DNA of 64,000 nucleotides from Acidocella aminolytica 101 = DSM 11237 (GCF_900129125.1 NZ_FQVJ01000002.1:62001-126000); one strand, 5' to 3'. Numbered from the stretch's first letter, positions 1 to 9,175 are shown. Translations and numbers: made by a program. The notes: a model not told the origin generated them from the letters alone.

Positions 1-1
1 C

Positions 2-220
2 ACGGAATGGCTGAAGGGCGCCGTGGCTCTGACCCAGCGTGGTGAAATTGAAATTGACGTGCGCGGTGAAACATCCTTGCCGGGTGTGTTTGCGGCCGGT
101 GACGCGACCACGGTGCCGTATAAGCAGATCATCATCGCGGCGGGTGAGGGGGCCAAGGCGGCGCTCTCCTCGTTTGACTATCTTATTCGCCTGCAGCCTG
201 CAGACGCGCAGGCCGCGTAA
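2..220 (+). CDS. ahpF: Alkyl hydroperoxide reductase subunit F, C-terminal fragment
   Basis: Only the last 72 residues are present; the gene enters from the left edge in frame 2 and stops at 218-220. The visible part has the end of the FAD-binding pyridine nucleotide-disulfide oxidoreductase fold: [15 protein letters not shown] is the conserved FAD-contacting ATG/GD motif of the thioredoxin-reductase family, followed by the [11 protein letters not shown] helix. AhpF passes electrons from NADH to the peroxiredoxin AhpC. The start, the N-terminal disulfide domain and the CXXC centre lie outside the window. oxyR begins 9 bases after the stop, so both are probably on one transcript. Thioredoxin reductase is the alternative, but the [18 protein letters not shown] stretch is more AhpF-like. 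Confidence 0.88.
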   Translation, partial: TEWLKGAVALTQRGEIEIDVRGETSLPGVFAAGDATTVPYKQIIIAAGEGAKAALSSFDYLIRLQPADAQAA

Positions 221-229
221 GGGAACGCC

Positions 230-1156
230 ATGGCCTATTTGCCAACGCCTCAACAGCTTCGCTATTTGGTTATGCTGGCTGAGACGGGGCATTTTGGCCG
301 GGCTGCGTCGGCCTGCGCTGTTTCGCAATCGACGCTTTCCGCTGGTATTCTGGCGCTTGAAAGAGCTCTGGATGCACAGATTCTAGATCGTGCCGCAGCA
401 AAGCATCCGGTTTTCACGCCTCTGGGGTTGGAACTGGTTGCGAAGGCGCGGTCGGCTTTGTCGGCTTTGTCGGATGTGGCAGAAACAGCCGATGCGGCGC
501 GGGCCCCAATGTCCGGGCCGTTAAGACTGGGGATTATTCCGACGATCGGGCCGTTTTTGCTGCCGCGCCTGATGCCTGCGTTGCGTGAACGCTATAAGGC
601 CTTGCGGTTGTTCTTGAGAGAAGACCAGACAGAGCGGCTTTTGGATCAGCTTGATGCCGGGCAGTTGGATATTTTAATTCTTGCGCATCCTTGCGCTTGC
701 GGTGAAGCGGAAGTGCTGAATGTGGCAAGAGATGATTTTCTTGTCGCGTTGCCGCCAGGGCATGTGTTGGCCAGTCGGGAGGCTATTCCTTTAGCGGATT
801 TGGCGTCCGAACAGTTTTTGCTTTTGGAGGACGGTCATTGTCTTCGCGATCAGGTTTTGTCCGTTTGCGGCACGTCCTTAGCGCGGGAAAGAGAACAGCG
901 TTTCGCGGCCACGTCTTTGCATACCCTTATTCAGATGGTCGCTGGCGGGCTGGGGGTAACGCTTGTCCCGAGATTGGCTGTTGATGCCGGTTTGGCAGCC
1001 GGTACTGATGTTGAGATACGCCGCCTGGAAGGCGCGGAAGGCTGGCGCAGCTTAGGCTTGGCCTGGAGGGCTGGAAGCCCGAGAAGCGGAGAATATAGAA
1101 CGTTGGCACCTTTGGTGGCAGAGGCATGCAGCCAAAACGGAATAGGCCCGGATTGA
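230..1156 (+). CDS. oxyR: LysR-family peroxide sensor OxyR
   Basis: 308 residues, usual OxyR length. The N-terminal winged helix-turn-helix spans about residues 5-65 (GHFGRAASACAVSQSTLSAGI), followed by a periplasmic-binding-like sensor domain. The redox site is visible as EDGHCLRDQVLSVC, with Cys204 and Cys213 nine residues apart, exactly the spacing of the OxyR disulfide pair. Known role of the family: H2O2 oxidises the pair and the protein switches on catalase and peroxiredoxin genes. Start ATG 230 has a GGGAA-like ribosome site just upstream. Its position directly behind ahpF suggests co-transcription with one of its own likely targets, so peroxide should raise OxyR as well (inference). 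Call is firm because of the cysteine pair. Confidence 0.95.
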   Translation: MAYLPTPQQLRYLVMLAETGHFGRAASACAVSQSTLSAGILALERALDAQILDRAAAKHPVFTPLGLELVAKARSALSALSDVAETADAARAPMSGPLRLGIIPTIGPFLLPRLMPALRERYKALRLFLREDQTERLLDQLDAGQLDILILAHPCACGEAEVLNVARDDFLVALPPGHVLASREAIPLADLASEQFLLLEDGHCLRDQVLSVCGTSLAREREQRFAATSLHTLIQMVAGGLGVTLVPRLAVDAGLAAGTDVEIRRLEGAEGWRSLGLAWRAGSPRSGEYRTLAPLVAEACSQNGIGPD

Positions 1157-1174
1157 TGCATCCGGGCCTATTCC
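1139..1174. terminator. Bidirectional stem-loop between oxyR and DUF3297
   Basis: A perfect 15-bp inverted repeat (GGAATAGGCCCGGAT, 6-base loop, ATCCGGGCCTATTCC). The left arm is inside the last codons of oxyR and the stop codon TGA forms the start of the loop. Reading on the minus strand the stem is followed by GTTTT; on the plus strand there is no clear T tract. It sits between two convergent genes and probably ends transcripts from both sides. Confidence 0.7.
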
Positions 1175-1197
1175 GTTGGTCTTAGGATCGAGAGTTT

Positions 1198-1443
1198 TTA
1201 TTCCGGCTGATCCCGGAAATAGGCTTCCACAGTTCCTTTCAGCTTGACCGTCAGCGGCTTGCCTTTACGGTCAACGGCTTTGCCAGCTGCAACCCGAACC
1301 CAGCCTTCGGAAACGCAATATTCCTCGACATTGTTCTTTTCCGTGCCATTGAAACGGATGCCAATGCCGCGTTCCAGCAGAGGTTCATCAAAGAACTTGC
1401 TGGCGGGGTCAATGGAGAGGCGATCGGGCGGCGTGTCGGTCAT
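1198..1443 (-). CDS. DUF3297 family small protein
   Basis: 81 residues, soluble, charged, no signal peptide or membrane segment. The sequence (DRLSIDPASKFFDE, EEYCVSEGWVRV, AGKAVDRKGKPLT) matches the DUF3297 family as I know it from proteobacteria; its function is not established. The start ATG overlaps the dacC stop by 4 bases (ATGA), so it is the second gene of a dacC-DUF3297 operon and its translation is probably coupled to dacC. The gene ends against the long stem-loop shared with oxyR. No catalytic motif is evident. Confidence 0.85.
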   Translation of the reverse strand: MTDTPPDRLSIDPASKFFDEPLLERGIGIRFNGTEKNNVEEYCVSEGWVRVAAGKAVDRKGKPLTVKLKGTVEAYFRDQPE

Positions 1444-2693
1444 AGCATTTTCCGCAATTTGTTCTTGAGTTTGGTAAAGAAGGTCGCGCGGGGCGAGTCA
1501 GCCAGAGCGATGACAGGCACTGTCGCCAGCGTCTTGCCTTTTGCGCTGTAGGTTACGGTACCCAGAACCTCGCCCTTGGTCACGCCGGGAGTGAGGTCGG
1601 CCGTGTAGGTTATGTTGTGCGTGATTGCTTTCTCAGCGTCGACGGGCAGGGTAACGGTCACATCCTTGCTGACCCCAACGGGCACTTCGCCGCTATTCAG
1701 AGCGTCGCTTTTCAAGGTGTCGATCTGCTGGCCAGCGGTGGTGATTTGCGCGTCAGTAAAGAAGCGCTGTCCATAATCCAGTAGGCTTTCAATCGCGGCG
1801 GTACTTGCCGGCCAGGTTGGTCCGCCGGTGACAACGGCAATCAGACGCATATTGCCACGCAAGGCGGTTGCGTCGATGCAATGGCCGCTTTCGTCAGTCA
1901 GGCCGGTTTTAAGCCCGTCAACAGTGGGGTCCTTGAACAGAACAGGGTTCCAACTGCGCTGGGTGATTTTGTCATAAGTATAGGTTTTCAGCTTCGAGAT
2001 ATCCAGAATTTCTGGCTCATCGTGCAGGATGGTGCGCGTCAGCTTGGCTACATCCATCGCCGAGGTATGAAGATCCGGGTTAGGAAGGCCGGTAGGGTTG
2101 GCGTAGTGGGTGTCCGAAAGCCCGAGTTTGTTGGCCTCGCTATTCATCATTTGAACAAAAACATCCGTGCTGCCAGCGACTTGCTGAGCCAGAGCCACGG
2201 CGGCATCGTTACCGGAATCGATAATCAGCCCGTGCAGAAGCTGGTTTACGGTGACCACTGAGTTCGGCTGGATGAACATAGTCGAACCAGGCTGGTGCCA
2301 GGCTTTGACCGAGACAGGCACAACCTGATCCATCTTAAGAGAGCCATGGTGGATGGCCTGATAGACGAGATGTGCGGTCATCAGCTTGGTCAGGCTGGCG
2401 GGGGGAAGCTGCAGATGCGGGGCGGCCTCAGCCAGGATGGCACCGGTTTTTGCGTCCATCAGCACATAGGCGGTCATATCCGGCAGAGTGGGCGGCGTAG
2501 GGGTTGATTTGTCGCCCGCCGGGCTTGTCGGAACAGGGGTTGGGGCTGTTGGCACTGGGGTGGCCCCGATTTTCCCGGTATTTGCTCCTGAAGCCGCGGC
2601 GGCGGTATGGTGTTGCGTTGCGGCCAAGGCAGGAGAGGCTAGTGCCAGGGAGGCAACGAGAGCGATCCGTGACAAGCCAGACATTTTCATCAT
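1440..2693 (-). CDS. dacC: D-alanyl-D-alanine carboxypeptidase (PBP5/6 family)
   Basis: 417 residues. A signal peptide is clear (hydrophobic stretch to about residue 24, ending PALA|A), then a Pro/Thr-rich linker at about 45-70. The S11 peptidase triad is complete: SLTK with Ser100 and Lys103, SGN at 160-162 and KTG at 262-264. The C-terminal beta domain is followed by a basic amphipathic tail (FFTKLKNKLRKML) typical of membrane-anchored PBP5-type enzymes. It trims the terminal D-Ala from peptidoglycan stem peptides in the periplasm. Three in-frame ATGs sit at the very start (MMKM); the first is used here. Low-complexity PT repeats make this longer than E. coli PBP5. The dacA/dacC/dacF symbol choice is not resolvable from sequence. 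Confidence 0.93.
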   Translation of the reverse strand: MMKMSGLSRIALVASLALASPALAATQHHTAAAASGANTGKIGATPVPTAPTPVPTSPAGDKSTPTPPTLPDMTAYVLMDAKTGAILAEAAPHLQLPPASLTKLMTAHLVYQAIHHGSLKMDQVVPVSVKAWHQPGSTMFIQPNSVVTVNQLLHGLIIDSGNDAAVALAQQVAGSTDVFVQMMNSEANKLGLSDTHYANPTGLPNPDLHTSAMDVAKLTRTILHDEPEILDISKLKTYTYDKITQRSWNPVLFKDPTVDGLKTGLTDESGHCIDATALRGNMRLIAVVTGGPTWPASTAAIESLLDYGQRFFTDAQITTAGQQIDTLKSDALNSGEVPVGVSKDVTVTLPVDAEKAITHNITYTADLTPGVTKGEVLGTVTYSAKGKTLATVPVIALADSPRATFFTKLKNKLRKML

Positions 2694-2877
2694 GGGCGAC
2701 TCTATACTCCAGGCTGAATAATGCGGTCTCTCTGCACCCGATTGCGGCCAGACCGCAAGCTGGTATCGATTAACGGCTTGTAACGGGCAGGTGGTTTTAC
2801 GGTTACAATTGGCGGCTTTCTTGACAACGGGCCTTATGCGGGTTTGATGCAGCCAATCTGCAGGGAATAGAGGTTAA

Positions 2878-3642
2878 ATGGCACGGCGCGATCAAAATGC
2901 AGGCGGGCTTATCGAGTTCTTTAAGACAATCGTTTATGCTGGCTTGATTGCGGTGGGTATTCATACCTTCTTGTTTGAGCCGTTTTATATCCCGTCGGGT
3001 TCAATGGTGCCGACGCTTCTCGTGGGCGACTATATTATTGTTAATAAGTTTGCCTATGGATATTCCCATTATTCGTTGCCTTTTTCGCCGGACTGGTTCT
3101 CGGGCCGTATTTTTGGCAGCACGCCCAAGCGCGGTACGGTTATTGTGTTTCGTCCGCCGGGAGATCCGAGCGAGGATTATATCAAGCGTGTGATTGGCCT
3201 GCCGGGGGATACGGTGCAGATGATCGGCGGCCAGCTGTATATCAACAGCAAGGAAGTACCCCGAGTCGCTGAAGGTGATTATGTCGATACCAGCTCGGGA
3301 GCGCCGGTGGTAACGCACGCCTACAAGGAAAGCCTGCCTGGGGGCGTGGTACATTCGATTATCAAGGTCACGAACGGACCTGAGGATGTAGGCGGGTTGG
3401 ATCCGAACAATACCCCTATCTACACCGTGCCGCCGGGTGATTTGTTCGTGATGGGCGATAACCGGGATAACTCTGAGGACTCACGTTTTCTGGATGGTCC
3501 GGTTGGCTATGTGCCGATTGAGAATGTCGTTGGGCCAGCCGATATAATCTTTTTCTCCATTAATTTGACGCATCCGTTCTGGGAGGTTTGGGAGTGGCCG
3601 TTCGAAATCCGCTGGGGGCGGATGTTCAAGATCATCCATTGA
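2878..3642 (+). CDS. lepB: Signal peptidase I
   Basis: 254 residues. One N-terminal membrane helix (about 14-34) places the catalytic domain in the periplasm. Catalytic Ser42 lies in PSGSMVPTL and the general-base Lys103 in DYIKRVIGLPGD; the box near the end is GDNRDNSEDSR. The enzyme removes signal peptides from exported proteins. The alphaproteobacterial form with one short anchor fits this length. Start ATG 2878 is preceded by GAGG at a good distance. It opens the lepB-rnc-era run, and the rnc start overlaps its stop. A TTGACA box lies at 2821-2826 but no convincing -10 follows it. Confidence 0.95.
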   Translation: MARRDQNAGGLIEFFKTIVYAGLIAVGIHTFLFEPFYIPSGSMVPTLLVGDYIIVNKFAYGYSHYSLPFSPDWFSGRIFGSTPKRGTVIVFRPPGDPSEDYIKRVIGLPGDTVQMIGGQLYINSKEVPRVAEGDYVDTSSGAPVVTHAYKESLPGGVVHSIIKVTNGPEDVGGLDPNNTPIYTVPPGDLFVMGDNRDNSEDSRFLDGPVGYVPIENVVGPADIIFFSINLTHPFWEVWEWPFEIRWGRMFKIIH

Positions 3643-4310
3643 GCAGGATTGAAGAGGCGTCCGCTTTCCTGGGGCACGATTTCAAAAGCGCTGCGTTGCT
3701 GGCCGAGGCGCTCACGCACCGCTCAGCTGCCGGTGCCAAGGGAGTTGGGTCTAACGAACGGCTGGAGTTTATCGGCGACCGGGTGTTGGGTCTAATTGTC
3801 GCGGAGTGGCTGATCGAGCGTTTCCCGAATGAGCAAGAGGGGAAGTTGGGGCCGCGCTTAGCCGCGCTGGTTTCAAAGCCGGCTCTCTCGGCGGTTGCTG
3901 AAGCTCATAATGTAGGCGCGATGCTGAGTGTTGCGCCGGGCGAGGCTAAACGAGGGGTAAGTTCTCAACCAAACGTTTTGGCCGATGCGGTTGAGGCGAT
4001 GATTGGCGCCTTGTATCTTGATGGCGGCCTGGAAGCCGCCAGAGCGTTTGTGCATCGCGTTTTGGCTGATGTGGTTGATGCGCAGGCGGCACCACCAAAA
4101 GACCCCAAAACAGCTTTGCAGGAATGGGCGCTCAAGCGCGCCTTGCCGTTGCCTCTCTATGAAATATTGGATCGATCTGGCCCTTCTCACGCTCCACAAT
4201 TTATTGTGCGGGTGAGTGTGGGCAAATCCAGCGCCATCGCGACCGCGGGCGCCAAGCGGGCCGCGGAACAAGAAGCGGCGCGGAATTTACTGGGAACCTT
4301 GCCCGAATGA
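3639..4310 (+). CDS. rnc: Ribonuclease III
   Basis: About 223 residues from a TTG at 3639, which overlaps the lepB stop (TTGA); this start puts the fold about ten residues before the LLAEALTHRS helix, as usual for the family. An earlier in-frame TTG at 3588 would add 17 residues inside lepB and is less likely. The RNase III signature appears as ERLEFIGDRVLG, the second acidic cluster as DAVEAMIGALYLDGG, and a C-terminal dsRNA-binding domain (KTALQEWAL ... GAKRAAEQEAARNLL). It cuts double-stranded RNA in rRNA precursors and some mRNAs. There is no strong Shine-Dalgarno, so translation is probably coupled to lepB. era follows with an ATGA overlap. Confidence 0.94.
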   Translation: MSRIEEASAFLGHDFKSAALLAEALTHRSAAGAKGVGSNERLEFIGDRVLGLIVAEWLIERFPNEQEGKLGPRLAALVSKPALSAVAEAHNVGAMLSVAPGEAKRGVSSQPNVLADAVEAMIGALYLDGGLEAARAFVHRVLADVVDAQAAPPKDPKTALQEWALKRALPLPLYEILDRSGPSHAPQFIVRVSVGKSSAIATAGAKRAAEQEAARNLLGTLPE

Positions 4311-5200
4311 CCAAATGCGGCTTTGTAGCGCTTGTTGGCGCTCCCAATGCTGGAAAATCGACGCTGTTGAACCGGTTGACCGGCGCCAAGATTTCCATTG
4401 TCAGCCCCAAGGCACAGACGACCCGGGCGCGTGTACTCGGTATTCTGGTGCGTGATGAGGCGCAGATCATTTTTGTTGATACACCAGGGATATTTGCCCC
4501 TAAGCGACGCCTGGATCGGGCCATGGTTGAAGCCGCATGGAATGGGGCTGGGGAAGCGGATCTGCGGTTTTTGCTGGTTGATGCCAAGCTGGGACTCACC
4601 GATGCGGTGCGTGAGATTGCGGCACAGTTGGTGGAGACAGGCGCCAAGCTTTCCTTGATTCTGAACAAAGTCGACCTTGTGGAGCGTCAGCAACTTTTGC
4701 CTCTTGCCGAGGCAGCGGCAAAGTTGGCGCCTTTCGAGCGGGTTTTCATGATCTCCGCGCAGACGGGCGACGGGATTGAGGAATTATTGGATTTCTGCGC
4801 GACCCGTTTGCCGGAAAGCCCGTTCCTCTATCCAGAAGATGAGATGACTGATCTGCCTGACCGGCAACTGGCCGCGGAGATTGTGCGCGAACAGATTTTT
4901 TTGCAAACGCGTGATGAGGTGCCTTATGGCACCACTGTTGAAACGGAGAGTTTCAAAGAGCAGAAAAACGGTGCCATTCGGATTGACGCGGTGATCTATG
5001 TTGCGCGTGAAGGGCATAAGGCGATTCTGATTGGTGCCAAAGGGGCAAGAATCAAGGAAATCGGTAGTAGGGCGCGGCGGGAGTTGGAAAAGCTTTTGGA
5101 TACAAAGGTGGATCTCTTCCTGCGCGTTGTTGAACGGCCAGGCTGGGATGAGGAAGCTGCCAGAATTAGGGCAGCCGGGTTGGACTTGCCACGCGGCTGA
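4307..5200 (+). CDS. era: GTPase Era
   Basis: 297 residues, normal length. G1 P-loop GAPNAGKST, switch region with TTRARV, G3 DTPG, G4 NKVD, then a C-terminal KH domain with the RNA-binding loop IGAKGARIKEIG. Era binds the 3' end of 16S rNRA precursor and helps 30S ribosome assembly. The ATG overlaps the rnc stop (ATGA), the classic rnc-era coupling. In many alphaproteobacteria recO comes next; here a multi-pass membrane protein follows instead. Confidence 0.96.
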   Translation: MTKCGFVALVGAPNAGKSTLLNRLTGAKISIVSPKAQTTRARVLGILVRDEAQIIFVDTPGIFAPKRRLDRAMVEAAWNGAGEADLRFLLVDAKLGLTDAVREIAAQLVETGAKLSLILNKVDLVERQQLLPLAEAAAKLAPFERVFMISAQTGDGIEELLDFCATRLPESPFLYPEDEMTDLPDRQLAAEIVREQIFLQTRDEVPYGTTVETESFKEQKNGAIRIDAVIYVAREGHKAILIGAKGARIKEIGSRARRELEKLLDTKVDLFLRVVERPGWDEEAARIRAAGLDLPRG

Positions 5201-5210
5201 TAAGGCGATG

Positions 5211-6866
5211 ATGGACATTAGGCCTGCCGGGAAAGCTGTCTGGAAAGTGGAAGCCTGGCCATGGCATGTTCTGGCTTTTCTGTTTTATCTGGGTACGGCT
5301 TTGGCGGTATCCTGGCATGGCACGAATTTGCGTACCCGTTTGCTGGGCGAAGGATCTGATCCTATCGCATATACTTGGTTTTTGGCTTGGTGGCCTTACG
5401 CGCTTCAGCACCATCTCAATCCCTTCTTTACACATCTGGTATGGACGCCTGGAGGGCTGAATTTAGGCTGGACCACATCCATACCGACGTTAGCACTGGT
5501 AGCTTTGCCTTTAACGGTCACGGCCGGGCCGGTTTTAGCATATGATGTGCTAATGCTTATGGCGCCTGTTTGTGCCGGTATGGGGGCGTATGGGCTATGT
5601 CTATATATTTCCCGTAGGCCAATGGCCGCAATAATTGGCGGCTGGCTCTTTGGCTTTTCCAGCTTTGCGGCGGCTCATCTCAACCAGCAGCTGAATTTGG
5701 AATGGACCGCATTGCTGCCCCTTTTGGTTTGGGTGGGGTTGAGGCGTATAAACGATCATTCTGGATGTTTGTTTACGGTTCTGGCTTTAAGTTTGCTCCT
5801 CGTTGCTCAATCTGGGTTTTCTTTGGAAGTTTTTGCGACGCTGATTGTTATGGCTGCTTTTGCCTGGGGTTTGGCGTGGTTTACTGTAAGGCCAATGCGT
5901 CCCCGCTTAATTGTTATTGCGGCAGACATTACCCTTGCGGCCCCCATTACGTTTGTTTTGATGGTGCCAATGCTTTTCGCAATGTTCGGACAGCCGCATG
6001 ATATGCACCTGCCCAAATTATGGCCTGCGTTTTATGTTACCACTCCCTTGAATTTCTTCATTCCAACCGAGGCAACCTGGCTTGGGGGGCATTTCTTTTT
6101 ACCCGTCAGCAGCCGTTATATTGGATTAGTATGCGAGCAAGGGGCGTATTTGGGACTGCCTCTGCTATTTATTTTGTGGCGTTATCTTAGGCAAGGCGGC
6201 TGGTTTTTGCCTCTCTTGTTTGGTGGGATATTGCTTGCAAGCTGTGGACCTGAGCTCATTTGGGGTGGGCGAGAAATGGGAATCCCCCTGCCTTGGGGGC
6301 TCATGATGCGGTTGCCTTTGATCGGCAACGCGCTTCCTGCCCGTTTGATGGCTTATGCTAGTTTGGTCGCGGCAATCATTGTCTCGCTCTGGCTTGCCGA
6401 AACAACGCGGCACTGGCGTTGGGTCGTGGCGACGTTGGCGGTATTGTTCCTTTGGCCAGCGCAGTCGGCGGTAAAAGTGATTCCGTTTCAGCCTTTGTTT
6501 CAGCCGGGGCAGATCCAAAAGGCCATTGGTCACGATAAGAATGTGCTAATTCTACCATTTGGCATATTTAGTCCGTCAATGTTCTGGCAAATGGAGAGCG
6601 GTTTTGCTTTCTCTCAGGCGGGCGGGTATCTCGGCTTCCCGCCCAAGCGTGTACAAACCAATTCAAAAATAATGCGGCTGTTTTTTGGGTTTATCGACCC
6701 TGGTGTGGTTGAGGCGTTGGCCGTGTACTGCCAGACCACTCATGTGGACGACCTGATCGTTATGCCGGGCACTGATCAACGGCTGGTGGATGGTCTCCGC
6801 TCGCTTCAATGGCCAGTCAAATTCATGGACGGCGCGAGCATCTATTCTGTTCCGTCTTTGCCTTAG
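5211..6866 (+). CDS. Multi-pass membrane protein, possibly GT-C glycosyltransferase
   Basis: About 551 residues from ATG 5211 (ATG 5208 is adjacent; the AAGG box at 5202-5205 fits 5211 better). At least ten hydrophobic segments cover most of the protein. After the first helix comes a periplasmic loop with acidic and aromatic residues (GEGSDPIAYTWFLAWWP), and later LNQQLNLEWTALLPLLVW; this plan resembles polyprenyl-phosphate-sugar-dependent GT-C enzymes and their uncharacterised relatives. The C-terminal third is mostly soluble. I do not recognise a named family. It lies 10 bases after era and could share its transcript. Likely role, if GT-C: transfer of a lipid-linked sugar at the outer face of the inner membrane (inference). 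Confidence 0.75.
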   Translation: MDIRPAGKAVWKVEAWPWHVLAFLFYLGTALAVSWHGTNLRTRLLGEGSDPIAYTWFLAWWPYALQHHLNPFFTHLVWTPGGLNLGWTTSIPTLALVALPLTVTAGPVLAYDVLMLMAPVCAGMGAYGLCLYISRRPMAAIIGGWLFGFSSFAAAHLNQQLNLEWTALLPLLVWVGLRRINDHSGCLFTVLALSLLLVAQSGFSLEVFATLIVMAAFAWGLAWFTVRPMRPRLIVIAADITLAAPITFVLMVPMLFAMFGQPHDMHLPKLWPAFYVTTPLNFFIPTEATWLGGHFFLPVSSRYIGLVCEQGAYLGLPLLFILWRYLRQGGWFLPLLFGGILLASCGPELIWGGREMGIPLPWGLMMRLPLIGNALPARLMAYASLVAAIIVSLWLAETTRHWRWVVATLAVLFLWPAQSAVKVIPFQPLFQPGQIQKAIGHDKNVLILPFGIFSPSMFWQMESGFAFSQAGGYLGFPPKRVQTNSKIMRLFFGFIDPGVVEALAVYCQTTHVDDLIVMPGTDQRLVDGLRSLQWPVKFMDGASIYSVPSLP

Positions 6867-6952
6867 AATTGATGCTGAGCGCCTTCTTCTGAAGGCTGGA
6901 ATTGAAAGCACTGTAACGTTGGTGTTAGCTGGCCGCTAGCGAAGGAGCCGAA

Positions 6953-7783
6953 ATGCGCGTTGCTGTAATTCAAATGTCGCCGGGCGCCGATAAGGCGCGT
7001 AATATTGCCCAGGCGCGCGCCTTGATAGAGGCTGTGACCTCCAGGGAAGCGGTTGATCTTATTGTTTTACCTGAAATCTGGACCTGCCTGGGTGGGACGC
7101 GTGCCCAGAAATTTGCCGCGGCCGAAACTTTGCCTCGACGTGGGATGGCTGGGGGGGAGGCTTATGAATTCTTGCGCGAAGTGGCGGTGCGGAATGGCAT
7201 TCACATCCATGGCGGGTCTATTGGTGAACTGGCGGGCGATAAGCTGTTCAACACCAGCCTTGTGTTTAGCTCAAAAGGCGAGGAGTTGGCGCGTTACCGT
7301 AAAATTCATCTGTTCGACATTGTGACGCCAGACGGACAAGGATACCGAGAAAGCGCCATTTACGGGGCTGGTGAGCAGGTGGTGACGTGTGAGATTAACG
7401 GCTTGAAGGTTGGGCTTGCCATTTGTTATGATCTCAGATTCCCGGAATTGTTTTTACAGCTACGCCGGCAGGGGGCTGAATTGATTCTGCTTCCGGCGGC
7501 CTTCACCTTGCAGACGGGCAAGGATCATTGGGAGGTGCTGCTTCGTGCACGGGGAATTGAGACGCAATGCTGGGTGGCGGCGGCCGCTTGTACCGGTATG
7601 CATCGGGAGCCAGATGGGGAGCCGCGTTATACTTACGGTCATTCCTTGATTGTTGATCCGTGGGGGCATGTTGTGGCCAAGGCATCGGATGGGACGGGCT
7701 GGGCCTCAGCCATTATAGATCACGGTGTGACCGAAAGAGTGCGTGCGAATATGCCGGTGCTTGAACATCGTAAATTGGTATGA
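6953..7783 (+). CDS. Carbon-nitrogen hydrolase (Nit/omega-amidase family)
   Basis: 276 residues with the complete nitrilase-superfamily triad: Glu41 in LPEIW, Lys117 in YRKIHLFD and Cys158 in [10 protein letters not shown]. The YDLRFPEL and KIHLFD wording is that of the Nit1/Nit2 branch, which hydrolyses deaminated glutathione or alpha-ketoglutaramate-type amides rather than nitriles. It is cytosolic with no signal. An AAGGAG ribosome site precedes ATG 6953. Its stop overlaps the NAD kinase start (ATGA), so the two are co-translated. Substrate cannot be read from sequence alone. Confidence 0.9.
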   Translation: MRVAVIQMSPGADKARNIAQARALIEAVTSREAVDLIVLPEIWTCLGGTRAQKFAAAETLPRRGMAGGEAYEFLREVAVRNGIHIHGGSIGELAGDKLFNTSLVFSSKGEELARYRKIHLFDIVTPDGQGYRESAIYGAGEQVVTCEINGLKVGLAICYDLRFPELFLQLRRQGAELILLPAAFTLQTGKDHWEVLLRARGIETQCWVAAAACTGMHREPDGEPRYTYGHSLIVDPWGHVVAKASDGTGWASAIIDHGVTERVRANMPVLEHRKLV

Positions 7784-8538
7784 AACTCGCATTTATCGCA
7801 GCGCAAACGGCTGGAGCCTCGGCCGCACGGCAACGGCTTGTCCAACGATATGGTGACTGCCCGGTAAAAGAAGCGGCGGTTATCGTCGCTCTGGGCGGCG
7901 ACGGCTTGATGCTAGAATGTTTGCATCAGGTTCTGGGCAGTTCCATGCCTGTTTACGGCATGAATTGTGGATCAGTCGGCTTTATGATGAATGAATATAA
8001 TGAAGCCGACTTGCCTGTCAGGATTGGCAAGGCTTTGCCTTCGATTTTGCATCCTTTGAGGATGCACGCCGTCACTGCCTCGGGGGTGGTGGAAGAGGCA
8101 ATGGCCTTGAATGAGGTTTCCCTGTTACGTGAGGGACGTCAGGCTGCGAAAATTCGCATCTCGGTGGATCATCGAGAAAGGTTGAGTGAGCTGATCTGTG
8201 ATGGCGTACTGATTTCGACACCTGCAGGGTCAACGGCCTATAATCTTTCAGCCCACGGCCCGATTGTGCCGCTTACCGCTAATTTGCTGCCCTTGACGCC
8301 AATATCGGCCTTTCGGCCGCGGCGTTGGCGGGGGGCGCTGTTACCGTCCAATGTTGATGTGCTGTTTGAGGTTCTGGAGCCGGATAAACGGCCCGTGGCG
8401 GCGGTGGCTGACTTCACGGAAGTTAGGGACGTGATATCCGTGGCTGTGAATGAGGATAGAAGTGTGGGGGGAACCGTGTTGTTTGACCCTGATCGCGCTT
8501 TGTCCGAACGCATTATCTCAGAGCAGTTTACTGTCTGA
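7780..8538 (+). CDS. nadK: NAD kinase
   Basis: 252 residues, typical of the short alphaproteobacterial form. The GGDG motif ([14 protein letters not shown]), the NE motif (ALNEVSLLR) and the glycine-rich loop [16 protein letters not shown] are all present. It phosphorylates NAD to NADP with ATP or polyphosphate. Start ATG 7780 overlaps the upstream amidase stop. No metal or regulatory extension is seen. Confidence 0.95.
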   Translation: MKLAFIAAQTAGASAARQRLVQRYGDCPVKEAAVIVALGGDGLMLECLHQVLGSSMPVYGMNCGSVGFMMNEYNEADLPVRIGKALPSILHPLRMHAVTASGVVEEAMALNEVSLLREGRQAAKIRISVDHRERLSELICDGVLISTPAGSTAYNLSAHGPIVPLTANLLPLTPISAFRPRRWRGALLPSNVDVLFEVLEPDKRPVAAVADFTEVRDVISVAVNEDRSVGGTVLFDPDRALSERIISEQFTV

Positions 8539-8612
8539 TTTGTGTGGCTTTAGCTGTCTTTCGATGGCTTTCCTGCGATTGCGAGAGTAGACGCAAGGGG
8601 CGTGCTTCAGTA

Positions 8613-9098
8613 ATGGCATGCGCCATGGCAAAGCATTACTTCACCGTTACCTGGGACCAGTTGCACAGAGACGCCAAGGCGTTGGCTTGGCGCCTGCATA
8701 CTCAGGGGCCTTGGAAAGGCATTGTGGCGGTTACGCGCGGTGGGTTGATTCCGGCCGCCATTATTGCCCGGGAGTTGGAAAACCGGCTGGTTGAGAGCAT
8801 CTGCGTCGTCACTTATGATGACGAAAAGCGTGGCGAGCCACAGGTTACCAAGCCTGCCGTCGCTGCGGGCGATGGTGAAGGCTGGCTGATTATTGATGAT
8901 CTTGTGGATTCCGGCACAACCGCCCGGCATGTGCGTGCCCTTCTACCGAAGGCGCATTTCGCGACGATCTATGCGAAGGAGCAGGGGAAGCCGGTTGTGG
9001 ATACCTTTATTACCGAGGTCAGCCAGGATACCTGGATTTTATTTCCCTGGGACACGGAACCACAGTTTGTGGCGCCGTTGGCGCGGAGCCCAGGCTAA
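8613..9098 (+). CDS. gpt: Xanthine-guanine phosphoribosyltransferase
   Basis: About 161 residues from ATG 8613; an ATG at 8625 ([11 protein letters not shown]) is equally possible and aligns better with E. coli Gpt, but an AAGGGG box lies upstream of both. The PRPP loop is [16 protein letters not shown], the PPi loop [11 protein letters not shown], and the C-terminal [10 protein letters not shown] is diagnostic of Gpt rather than Hpt. It salvages guanine and xanthine to the nucleotides, usually at the inner membrane face. A longer reading from 8544 adds an unlikely Cys/Arg-rich segment. Confidence 0.93.
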   Translation: MACAMAKHYFTVTWDQLHRDAKALAWRLHTQGPWKGIVAVTRGGLIPAAIIARELENRLVESICVVTYDDEKRGEPQVTKPAVAAGDGEGWLIIDDLVDSGTTARHVRALLPKAHFATIYAKEQGKPVVDTFITEVSQDTWILFPWDTEPQFVAPLARSPG

Positions 9099-9154
9099 AG
9101 CCTGCAAGATGCTTAGCTTCTAGCCATAAAGGCGAAAACCTAGTAAGACACTGC

Positions 9155-9175
9155 ACCGCGCCATGGTGGCGCGGT
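9155..9175. other. Small perfect hairpin downstream of gpt
   Basis: ACCGCGCCA, a 3-base spacer (TGG) and TGGCGCGGT form a perfect 9-bp stem 57 bases after the gpt stop. There is no T tract on either side, so it is a weak terminator candidate or an RNA-stabilising 3' element. The rest of 9099-9300 holds no convincing gene. Confidence 0.35.

Noticed and set aside
2821-2850. Possible lepB promoter at TTGACA 2821
   Set aside because: No acceptable -10 box at 16-19 bases.
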